From Candidatus Marithrix sp. Canyon 246 (GTDB lineage: Bacteria > Pseudomonadota > Gammaproteobacteria > Beggiatoales > Beggiatoaceae), in NCBI RefSeq assembly GCF_001723685.1, contig NZ_MCBX01000007.1, positions 1 through 64,000 of the forward strand: a stretch of 64,000 nt of DNA. The letters run 5' to 3'. Every line of letters starts with the position of its first letter. The stretch's first letter is position 1. The notes under the pieces were generated by a model that was not told the origin of the DNA, searched no databases, and saw nothing but the letters and a program-made list of their open reading frames with translations. The position numbers and the translations under genes are program-made. Of the stretch, positions 11,965 to 21,000 are shown piece by piece.

Positions 11965-13752
11965 TTATTCACCAACAATTTCCCAAACCAATCTGTCAAA
12001 TCCCACAGCCACGACACTAATCAATTTCAATTTCAATTCATCACCATACTTGTTCTGCAAACTAGCATTATAGCTAAGCAATTGTTTTTTAGCATCAGCA
12101 GTATTTTTCTTAACCAGAGCCAAATTATTTAATTTATCAATACTCATATCTTTAAGCTCTTCGCCGCTTAGATTTACTTCTGATAAACTTATATATTTGA
12201 ATTCTAAAATAAAATCAAAAATTGGAAACTTACGTCGCTCTGGGCGAATAATCATACTCAAATCTACGTAGCGTCGCCCGGTTGAAAATTCTGAATCCAT
12301 TACGTAAAGAACATCATTAAATAAAATGGTTAAAAATGCTGTTTTTATAGTTAATTCATTGGCGAGCTTATAATCACGATTGTCAAAAACTTTGAAATAA
12401 TGTTGTTCCATAAAATCGCAGATTGCTTGCAAATCACCAGTTTGAAAAAATTGTTGAGCAAGTTTACCTGTTTGTTCACGTTCTGATTTTGTCAAGTGCA
12501 TTTCAAATAGCCGCTCAACATAAAGCTTACGTGCAACTAAATTAGGGATTTTAAAACGTAATTCTCCTACTTCGGTTTCTCCATTTAAAGTTAAAATACC
12601 TAAATAATACAATAAAGAAACAATGAATTGAGTATCTTTATTGGCAGATAACATATCTTGAACCCCAAACCTATCTGCCAATTCAAACAGACTTAATGGT
12701 GGATTTTCATTTAAAGCTTGAAATATTACAGATTCACCATTTAATAAACTTGAGACATAAGAAAGTTTGCCTCTATCCATAGCCAAGTTGTTATCCAGCA
12801 TTTTACGGGGAAACTGACATTCTTGTTGAAAATTATCTAAGAAATAGAGTGCTAATGTAGGATTATAAATATCCTCAGTTTTACGGTAGTTAAAACAATA
12901 ACCATCATAAAAATCCTTCATTAAAGTTAAGGCTTGTTCAGCCTTTGTCGAAGTCAAATCGCATTCTTTAGCGATTTTATGAAGAATTGAGGCTAATTCA
13001 GATTCTCTAAATCCGCATAAATCATTAAATTCTGATCTTAAATAAATATCTTTTGCAACATTATAAGAACTAGTAATATCAGTCATTAAAACTGGAGAAA
13101 CACCAGTAATAAAAACTCGTTCTAAACCTTGCCCGCTAGTAGCTGATTTTACTGACTTAAAAAGGGTTTTTAGAAAACTCTCAGCAGAAGTTAATGCATC
13201 ATAGCGGCTATTGCTGATTTTCTGTTTGCCCATCATTACTTCATTGGCAAAATTGTCGTATTCGTCAATAAGTAGATAGAGTTTATAAGCTGTTGTTCGC
13301 ACTGCTCTTAATAAAGATAGAAATGATGCGATAGGATTTGATGGATTAATTGAAATAGATATTTTTAATATAGATTGGTAATAATTAGCAAAATCTTGGA
13401 AACGTTCGTTAAGATAATCTGATAAGGTTTTTTCAATCTGCTTACTATCACCCTCTGGGCTAATATTAGAAAAATCCCATTTCATCACTAAATATTTATT
13501 ATGTATAGGAGTAGGATTTTTTCCTATCGCTAAATTACCAAATAATTTATCAAAATCATCAGCTTTGGCTACGTCGTAGTAATTTTCTAGCATTGATAAT
13601 ACTAAGCTTTTACCAAAGCGGCGAGGGCGCAAAAAAAGTAATTGATCTCCTGCTTCTTCAATTAGTCTAATGTGATTACTACGATCTACATAAAAATAAT
13701 TTTCCGTTACTATTCGATAATAATTACTTATGCCATATGGAAATTTGATCAT
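11965..13752 (-). CDS. AAA-ATPase-like protein with C-terminal PD-(D/E)XK nuclease domain
   Basis: The 595-residue protein has the two-part layout of the AAA-ATPase-like family (PF09820) with a PD-(D/E)XK domain (PF08011). The N-terminal block FPYGISNYYRIVTENYFYVD leads to a P-loop variant, FLRPRRFGKSLVLSMLENYY (about residue 40), and Walker B LYLLIDEYDNF (about 160). YVDLSMII and FDFILEFKYI near the C-terminus give the acidic residues and E-x-K of the nuclease. I start at ATG 13752 rather than TTG 13797 because homologues begin at this MIKFPYGI point. Role is unknown; such genes are strongly expanded in filamentous sulfur bacteria. A second intact member (22867) and several fragments lie within 13 kb. 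Confidence 0.88.
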   Translation of the reverse strand: MIKFPYGISNYYRIVTENYFYVDRSNHIRLIEEAGDQLLFLRPRRFGKSLVLSMLENYYDVAKADDFDKLFGNLAIGKNPTPIHNKYLVMKWDFSNISPEGDSKQIEKTLSDYLNERFQDFANYYQSILKISISINPSNPIASFLSLLRAVRTTAYKLYLLIDEYDNFANEVMMGKQKISNSRYDALTSAESFLKTLFKSVKSATSGQGLERVFITGVSPVLMTDITSSYNVAKDIYLRSEFNDLCGFRESELASILHKIAKECDLTSTKAEQALTLMKDFYDGYCFNYRKTEDIYNPTLALYFLDNFQQECQFPRKMLDNNLAMDRGKLSYVSSLLNGESVIFQALNENPPLSLFELADRFGVQDMLSANKDTQFIVSLLYYLGILTLNGETEVGELRFKIPNLVARKLYVERLFEMHLTKSEREQTGKLAQQFFQTGDLQAICDFMEQHYFKVFDNRDYKLANELTIKTAFLTILFNDVLYVMDSEFSTGRRYVDLSMIIRPERRKFPIFDFILEFKYISLSEVNLSGEELKDMSIDKLNNLALVKKNTADAKKQLLSYNASLQNKYGDELKLKLISVVAVGFDRLVWEIVGE

Positions 13753-13819
13753 GTTTGTTCTCGGATTTTCTAATAATTGAAATATATTATAGTACAACTA
13801 ATTTAGAAATAAACGAATG

Positions 13820-15295
13820 TTATTCCATTATATTACTGTCATCAGATCTTAAATCCCTTTTTAAGTCATTCAATGCTTGTGACCAACTTTTATCACTACT
13901 TTGTCTATATAATTTAAAGCCCTTAAACCAAGGTGATTCTTTACCTGTTTTCATATCTCGCCATTCTGGTGGGTAGGGGATTAAAATACGCGCAGTTTTA
14001 GCTATTCCTGCCATTAGATGAATATTAGTATTATGCACACAAATATAATCATCTAATAATTTCAATAAAGCCAACATATCTTCCAAATCTTCATTGAAAG
14101 CACTTAAATCGTGTACCGGTTTATTAACCAGATATGTTAATTTATTGATTTCGGCTTCAGTAGGATTACGTTGTAAAATCAATATTGTAGCATCAATAGG
14201 AGCTAATACTTTGCCTAATTCTGTTAAATCTATTTCTCGATAAAATGTCGGTTTTGTACTATTTTCATCTGGTTTACATCCAGCCCACCATGTCACAGCT
14301 AAATATGGTGGCTTGCCTAATGCCGCTAAACGTTTTCGCATCGCTTCAAGACGTTCTGGTAATACAGATAAGGCTAAAGGTGGTGCCGCTTTAGTAGTCA
14401 TAGCTAATGCTAAAGGCAAATCGCCTACTAATAAACTATTTTTGCCCTGAAACAAAACTTTTTCATCAGATATTATTTTATCTAAACAACTGACACGGCT
14501 AAGCAAACTAGCATTTTTGATATGACAACGATAATGAATATTTGCACCACGTGCTTTCAATTCTGGGGCGTAACGCAAAAAAAACAATTCATCTCCTAAG
14601 CCTTGTTCCCCATTTAAAAAAATAGTTTTATCTTGTAGATTATTTGTCAATAAAGGCAGTTTTTTATTAAAGGGTTTTTCTAGTGTTTTATAATATAAAA
14701 ATTTACTTGGGCGCCAAATATGTTCACTCCAAGCAGGTTCAAATTGAGCTAATGAAAATAACAGCAATCCACGATTAAAATGAGCATCAATATAATCAGG
14801 ATTCAGTGCAATGGCTTGTTGATAATGCGATAATGCCGCTTCAAACTGTTCTATTGTTTCTAAGCTAATAGCAAAATTATGATGTATTTCTGCACTATCT
14901 GGTTTTAGAATAACTGCTTTGTGATAACATAAAGCAGCTTCAGCCAAGCGTTGTTGTTGTTTAAATACGTTAGCTAAATTATTATAAGCCAGTGCATAAT
15001 TGGGATTAAGAGCTAATGCTTTTTGATAATAATCAATAGCCACGTCTAATTGAGAAAGATCATTATAAACATTAGCTAAATTTAAATGCAGGCTAGCACT
15101 ACGAGGATGAATAGCTATAGCTTTCAATAAGATGTTAATAGCTAAATCATATTGCTTAGTTTCTTTAAGGCAATGCCCCAAGCCAAGATAAGCCAATAAA
15201 GAATTAGAATCTTTAGCTAACGCCTTTTGATAATGCTTAATAGCGGCTTTAGGTTTGCCTTTTTTTAGTAGGACTTTTGCTTGTTCAATGCTCAT
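13820..15295 (-). CDS. TPR protein with C-terminal glycosyltransferase-like domain
   Basis: Residues 1 to about 190 form five or six tetratricopeptide repeats (for example AIDYYQKALALNPNYALAYN). From about 205 the sequence changes to GEQGLGDELFFLRYAPELKA, then LAVTWWAGCKP and a C-terminal block with VHNTNIHLMAGIAK. This is the GT9-like or GT41-like fold attached to TPR arrays in many environmental bacteria. Such proteins are predicted to transfer sugars to proteins or lipids, but the acceptor is unknown. It lies 14 bp from the next gene on the same strand and forms an operon with the two glycosyltransferase-type genes upstream (16191, 17965). Confidence 0.82.
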   Translation of the reverse strand: MSIEQAKVLLKKGKPKAAIKHYQKALAKDSNSLLAYLGLGHCLKETKQYDLAINILLKAIAIHPRSASLHLNLANVYNDLSQLDVAIDYYQKALALNPNYALAYNNLANVFKQQQRLAEAALCYHKAVILKPDSAEIHHNFAISLETIEQFEAALSHYQQAIALNPDYIDAHFNRGLLLFSLAQFEPAWSEHIWRPSKFLYYKTLEKPFNKKLPLLTNNLQDKTIFLNGEQGLGDELFFLRYAPELKARGANIHYRCHIKNASLLSRVSCLDKIISDEKVLFQGKNSLLVGDLPLALAMTTKAAPPLALSVLPERLEAMRKRLAALGKPPYLAVTWWAGCKPDENSTKPTFYREIDLTELGKVLAPIDATILILQRNPTEAEINKLTYLVNKPVHDLSAFNEDLEDMLALLKLLDDYICVHNTNIHLMAGIAKTARILIPYPPEWRDMKTGKESPWFKGFKLYRQSSDKSWSQALNDLKRDLRSDDSNIME

Positions 15296-15309
15296 TGCTT
15301 ATTCCAGAT

Positions 15310-16191
15310 TTAAATTAAATCTTTAAACTGATCAATCATAGGTTCTGCCATAACTAATGCTTGTTTTTTTTGTCGTAAGATTTGATATTCCTTAGAATGG
15401 ATTAAATGAGTACAATAGTTTACAAAATCCACTGTATCTGCAACAACTGCATAATCATTATATCCATCTAAATCAGATGATTGCTTTTCAGTAACTACAC
15501 AACAATTATTTTGTATTGGATACATAATACGATAAGGATTAACTGTCATCCATTGACTATTGTGTTGTAAGCTTAGCACTAATTTAGAACGACTAATAAA
15601 ATGATTACGTAAAAACACAGGAATACCCGGAAAATCGGTTATTTTCACTTTCAAACCAGATTTCATAATTTGTTGTAATATGTTATTACGTTTTTTTGTT
15701 AAAATACCAAAGAAATAACAATCAATACCTTTTTGATCATCCTTTCTGACTTCAATATCATTCAATTCTGGTACATATCCCCATTTGACATATATGGCAT
15801 TGATACCATATTGGTTTTTTAAAGTATTAACGACATATTTAAATGGAGATAAAACCAACTTAGCTTTCGCTAAAGTAGGTAAGTAATCTAATTCTAAATC
15901 AATAGCTGCTTTGGGTCTGGAATTTAATGCGCCGTTATGAATAATCTCAGTTTCATATACTATATAGTCAATCTGTGAATTTTGGAGTTGAGTTCTTATT
16001 TCACGACTTGTAATATCTAATCCTATAATAATATTAAGTCGATTTTTATCCAACATATTATTACTAATAACAACATCATAATCCAATGCAACCAGAGTAT
16101 GATAAATGCCTAGAATAATATCTCTTTTGATGTCTAAGAATTTATTGTCACCTAAATGAACTATAACTAGTTTTGATGTATTTTTAATCAT
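15310..16191 (-). CDS. CgeB-like glycosyltransferase domain protein
   Basis: The 293-residue protein begins with a Rossmann-type strand (KLVIVHLGDNKF). It carries a donor-domain-like C-terminal half: GIDCYFFGILTKKRNNIL, KLVLSLQHNSQWMTVNPYRI and a closing helix. This pattern resembles GT-B enzymes of the CgeB/DUF3880 kind, in which a short acceptor domain precedes the nucleotide-sugar domain. Its start overlaps the preceding gene (16184) by 8 bp, so the pair is translationally coupled. Substrate cannot be predicted. Confidence 0.65.
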   Translation of the reverse strand: MIKNTSKLVIVHLGDNKFLDIKRDIILGIYHTLVALDYDVVISNNMLDKNRLNIIIGLDITSREIRTQLQNSQIDYIVYETEIIHNGALNSRPKAAIDLELDYLPTLAKAKLVLSPFKYVVNTLKNQYGINAIYVKWGYVPELNDIEVRKDDQKGIDCYFFGILTKKRNNILQQIMKSGLKVKITDFPGIPVFLRNHFISRSKLVLSLQHNSQWMTVNPYRIMYPIQNNCCVVTEKQSSDLDGYNDYAVVADTVDFVNYCTHLIHSKEYQILRQKKQALVMAEPMIDQFKDLI

Positions 16192-17965
16192 GTTGATTAT
16201 TAATCAATAACTTTGCCTCTCTTATCGTTTCAGGATCAAACAATTGAGGATGAAGATAAATAATTTTTGCCAAGAAAAAATTATGTTTCTTAGCAGAGTT
16301 GTTTGCTGTTATAGAATCATAATGTTTTCGATAATATAAGACAATATTTCTAGTACCAATAAAAGGAATATTGTACTTATGACAATGAATCCAAAATTCC
16401 CAATCTTCATACATAGTCATTTCTGTTTTATATCCTTTGAGCATTTGCCAAACTTTCTTTGAAAACATAGAATTAGCATGAACCATATTAAATTTAAGAA
16501 GATTTTTTAAAGAATAATGATCCAGACTAATAAAACGTGTATTAACCACACCAAATCTTTGATATGAACCAAAAACTACACAAGGTGAAGTTTGTTCCAT
16601 TGCAAGAGCAACTAAATTTCTGAGTGCATTAGCTGCTAACTTATCATCAGCATCTAAGGGATGAATGTATTCACCATTAGCAATCGCTATACCTGCATTA
16701 CGGGCATCAGCAAGCCCTCCATTTGGTTTTTTGAGTAAGCGTATTTTTTTATTTGAATGTTTGTTTATAAGTTGTTGTGCTACTTCATTAGTATTATCAG
16801 GGCTACCATCATTCACGATAATTATTTCCCAATCTGGATAGCTTTGTGACACCACACTTTCTACTGCTTCTGCTAAAAAATGTGCTTGTTTATAACAAGG
16901 TATTATTATAGATACTAATGCGTTTTGCTTATGATTATCATTTTCAATAGTAATAAGACGCTGAATTTCATCAGTTTTAAAACCCAAAGCCTTTGGACGT
17001 TGCACCCCTGCTAATACTTGCACATCATAAAATTCAGTAACAATTCCTTCAATACGCAGCCAATGAGCAATTTCTCCGGTTTTTAGATCAATTATCATTA
17101 AGCCGCAACGGGCTTCTACTTGTTTTGCTGCGAGTTTTTCGTCTAGTGCTAAGCCGGTAAAGGTTTTTTCACGGGCTTTGGATAAGGCAACGATGGCAAA
17201 ATCTCCTGAAAATGCCAATCCACGCATATAACCCGGGCAAAATGTTAGTGGCTGAAACTTACCATTTTCTATATAACCAAATTCGCCTTCACCAGAATTT
17301 AATAGCCATAATTTTCCTTGATACCAACGTGGCGAATGTGGCATTGATAAGCCTTTTGTTATAATTTCATTGGTTTTTATATCAATTACACAACCACCAT
17401 CGTGCCGTCGCTCACGCCAACCATCAATCACATCAGATTGGCTAACTGCTGTAACATAACGAGCTTCTCCATCTACCAGAGCTAAACCATTCAGATGACA
17501 ACGATCTTCAGCCACTAGTTTGCTAATAAATGGCGGTTGCCACAGGGGCTTAAAACTATGACGTTCACTTAAAGTGGCTAGACAATTATAAAGAGTATTG
17601 ACAAAGATGATATTTTGGTTCTTATCTACAACTAAGTCATGAATATCCAAATCGCCAGTAGTATGAGCAATACGGGGTACATAAAGTTTATCATAGCCCT
17701 TATCTAATTCTCCAGCGGCTAAGACATTATCAAATTGCCACAATTGATAACGTGAACTCATATAAAGACGCTCAGGTGTAGCATACAAACCCATAGCACG
17801 ATCAAATAATCGCTCGAAACCAGATAAACTGCCATCAGGTTTTACACCAAGCAAAAATAAACGAGAACTTTGATAAGTTGTTAAAGCTAGACTGATTTGT
17901 TGATTTTGGAACCAATCAATGAGGTGACGTGAACCGGTGATATCTAAGTTTTTTGAAGGGGTCAT
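16184..17965 (-). CDS. TIGR03032-type protein fused to a family 2 glycosyltransferase
   Basis: Two parts are fused in 593 residues. Residues 1 to about 345 match the TIGR03032 (DUF4915) beta-propeller-like family: GSRHLIDWFQNQQISLALTT, HTTGDLDIHDLVVD, HLNGLALVDGEARYVTAVS, MPHSPRWYQGKLWLLNSGEG and PGYMRGLAFSGDFAIVALS are its blocks. From about 350 a GT2 domain follows: ALVSIIIPCYKQAHFLAEAV, VNDGSPDNTNEVA, KPNGGLADARNAGI and the metal-binding DADD. GT2 enzymes use nucleotide sugars with inversion. It heads a three-gene operon with the CgeB-like and TPR-GT genes. Fusion probably delivers the transferase to whatever the TIGR03032 part binds; that role is inferred. Confidence 0.85.
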   Translation of the reverse strand: MTPSKNLDITGSRHLIDWFQNQQISLALTTYQSSRLFLLGVKPDGSLSGFERLFDRAMGLYATPERLYMSSRYQLWQFDNVLAAGELDKGYDKLYVPRIAHTTGDLDIHDLVVDKNQNIIFVNTLYNCLATLSERHSFKPLWQPPFISKLVAEDRCHLNGLALVDGEARYVTAVSQSDVIDGWRERRHDGGCVIDIKTNEIITKGLSMPHSPRWYQGKLWLLNSGEGEFGYIENGKFQPLTFCPGYMRGLAFSGDFAIVALSKAREKTFTGLALDEKLAAKQVEARCGLMIIDLKTGEIAHWLRIEGIVTEFYDVQVLAGVQRPKALGFKTDEIQRLITIENDNHKQNALVSIIIPCYKQAHFLAEAVESVVSQSYPDWEIIIVNDGSPDNTNEVAQQLINKHSNKKIRLLKKPNGGLADARNAGIAIANGEYIHPLDADDKLAANALRNLVALAMEQTSPCVVFGSYQRFGVVNTRFISLDHYSLKNLLKFNMVHANSMFSKKVWQMLKGYKTEMTMYEDWEFWIHCHKYNIPFIGTRNIVLYYRKHYDSITANNSAKKHNFFLAKIIYLHPQLFDPETIREAKLLINNQHD

Positions 17966-17979
17966 AATTTTCAGAATAA

Positions 17980-18012
17980 AGACCTGTCAGGTTTTTAAAA
18001 CCTGACAGGTCT
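17980..18012. repeat. 33-bp palindromic repeat, AAACCTGACAGG family (copy 3)
   Basis: Arms AGACCTGTCAGGTTT and AAACCTGACAGGTCT show that the outermost bases changed from A/T to G/C symmetrically (AGACC...GGTCT). It lies between two genes on the minus strand, after the stop of the 18021 gene and before the 17965 start. Confidence 0.9.
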
Positions 18013-18020
18013 GAAGGTTA

Positions 18021-21000
18021 CTATTTAAGTTTCAAAATTTGTCGTAATCCATCAGGATAAACTATTAGTAATTGTTTTGCATCTATATTTATTACTTCTA
18101 GTTTTCCATCGCTTGGTGCTTCTCCATGTACTACTGCATAATCTAATTTACCTTCATAGCTTTGTCCTCCTAACTTAAATTTTAAGTTGCCTTCTGGAGA
18201 TAATTCAGCTTCTGTAGTAAATTCTGCTGTGGCTGGGATAGAAGCTGGAGTTGGATAGAAAATTTGTTCTAGTTTTTGTCCATCTGCATCTTCAAACACT
18301 AAGGCCAAATTGCCATTTTCTTTAACAATAAAGCCGTTTTCTGTGTCTTTATCAACAATTGTTGCTGCTAAATCTGGTCTGCCAAAATAGCTTAATTTGT
18401 CAGTGGCTGGAATTTGAATATTACCATCATTGTTTATACTAAATTTTGGTAAATTTAGCTTAGCTAAGGCAGCTTTTAATTGTTTTAAATCTTGCACTGC
18501 TGGATTAGCTGTTACTTCTATACCATCTTCAGTAGTAAAAAACACTGTTTGTCCAAAACCTAATCTAACTGCTTGCTCAGTAGCAGCACGAGTTTTGCCT
18601 TTCACATACCGCACTTTAATAGGAATGACTACAAACACTGTTATTTCTATGTTCAGTGTTAGAACACCAGTATTACTGCTTTGCTCAATTTTACCACTGC
18701 TTGAAATAGCTGGTAAAATATTGATCTTGGTTAACAGCCCTATGCCATTCACAATTGGATCATTTGATAAATCTACAGGCGATGGTTGCTCAACTTCAAC
18801 ATTCTCAGGAATTATGCTTGGTAGAGTTTGTGTTAAATCTATACCTTCAGGAATATTTTCTGCCTTGATGAAACGCACGCCGTCAGCTAAGCTAACATCT
18901 GCTGGCATTTCTACACCATCATCAATTATAACATCAGTTAATTGAGTTTTTGGCTCTATTCCTAAATGTTGCAATACTGCTGGTTTTTTAGGATTACCGC
19001 TAATTTTTCCTTCTAGTTTACCACCAATAATTGTAGCATTTTCTCCTAAAGAGACATTTTTAATTACTGTTGCAGAACTGGTAGTTCTAATAGTTCCTTC
19101 TAATTTGCCACCATTTACTGATGCTCCTCGTAATTCGACATCTGTTAAGGTAACTTCTGTAGGAAGTTCAACACTTTTATCAAATATTACATGACTTAAT
19201 TCAGTTTTAGCAATTATTTTTACATTGATCAATACTGCTGGTGCTTCTGGATTGCCGTTAATTTGACCTTCAATTTGTCCGCCTTCTATCTGAGTTCCTT
19301 TTGCTAAAGTTACGTCTTTTAGAATGCCTTCATTTTTGATTTCTCCTTCGAGAGTTCCGCCTTCTACTATAACCTCTGGTTTAATATTAACATCCTTATT
19401 AATTGGTTCTGGTGTTGATTGAACTGGCGTTTGAGGTAATGGATTTATAGTAATATTAAAGGTTTTAGATTCTGAATTATCTTCACCATCATTTAATATT
19501 ACGGTTACTACTGCGCTACCAACACCTGCTACTGTATAGCTTAAATTTCCAGAACTATCAATTGCTGGTTGTGCTGAAAATAGGCTGTTATTGTCATTAG
19601 TTACTGCAAAACTTAGAATTTGTGATGATTCATTTGCTGTTCCTGCATCAATCTTGGTTGCCCATAAATCTACTGTTTGTGTACCAGAACCTTCAGAAAC
19701 TGTTTGATCAGCACCTTTGGTGAATGATGGTATGTCATTTACCGGATCTACTGTGATGGTTACGGTATCAGTATCTGTTAATGCACCTAAGCTGCTTTGA
19801 TCATCAACCTCAATCTGTATTGTGCTATCACCATGAAAATCAGCATTTGGAGTAAAACCCAGACCTTCCAATGCAGTATTAATATCTGTGACAGTTCCTG
19901 TAAATACCATTTCAGCATCATCAGTTCCATCACCTGTAGTAAATGTTAATCCATTGATTCCACTTAAAGTTGCTGTTCCGTTAGCCACTGTTAGTGTCAC
20001 TTTAACTGGATTAGTTCCAGCATCAGTATCTGTAATTGAAATCTGATTGCTATTATCTGCTGAGAAAACTAATGGGCTATCTTCATCTGTAGTTTGCGTA
20101 GATGGTACAGTATTGCTTGGTTCTTCATTGGTATCACTAATATTAATAGTGAAAGTTTGAGCCGCTGAAGTATCTGTACCATCACCTAATACGACTGTTA
20201 CTACTGCACTACCATTTGCATCCGGGGCTGGAGTATAGCTTAAATTTCCAGTTGCATCAATTGCAGGTGGTGCTGAAAATAGGCTGCTATTATTATTAGT
20301 AACTGTAAAGCTTAGAGTTTGTGATGATTCATCACTTGGTCCAGCAGAAATGTTAGTTGCCCAATTACTAATTGTTTGTGCGTCAGAATCTTCATCAACT
20401 GTTTGATCAGCACCTTTGGTGAATGATGGTATGTCATTTACCGGATCTACTGTGATGGTTACGGTATCAGTATCTGTTAATGCACCTAAGCTGCTTTGAT
20501 CATCAACCTCAATCTGTATTGTGCTATCACCATGAAAATCAGCATTTGGAGTAAAACCCAGACCTTCCAATGCAGTATTAATATCTGTGACAGTTCCTGT
20601 AAATACCATTTCAGCATCATCAGTTCCATCACCTGTAGTAAATGTTAATCCATTGATTCCACTTAAAGTTGCTGTTCCGTTAGCCACTGTTAGTGTCACT
20701 TTAACTGGATTAGTTCCAGCATCAGTATCTGTAATTGAAATCTGATTGCTATTATCTGCTGAGAAAACTAATGGGCTATCTTCATCTGTAGTTTGCGTAG
20801 ATGGTACAGTATTGCTTGGTTCTTCATTGGTATCACTAATATTAATAGTGAAAGTTTGAGCCGCTGAAGTATCTGTACCATCACCTAATACGACTGTTAC
20901 TACTGCACTACCATTTGCATCTGGGGCTGGAGTATAGCTTAAATTTCCAGTTGCATCAATTGCAGGTTGTGCTGAAAATAAACTGTTATTATCATTAGTA

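Noticed and set aside
18430-18945. 171-residue plus-strand frame opposite the repeat protein
   Set aside because: It is antisense to a well supported coding region, and has no start signal or family resemblance.
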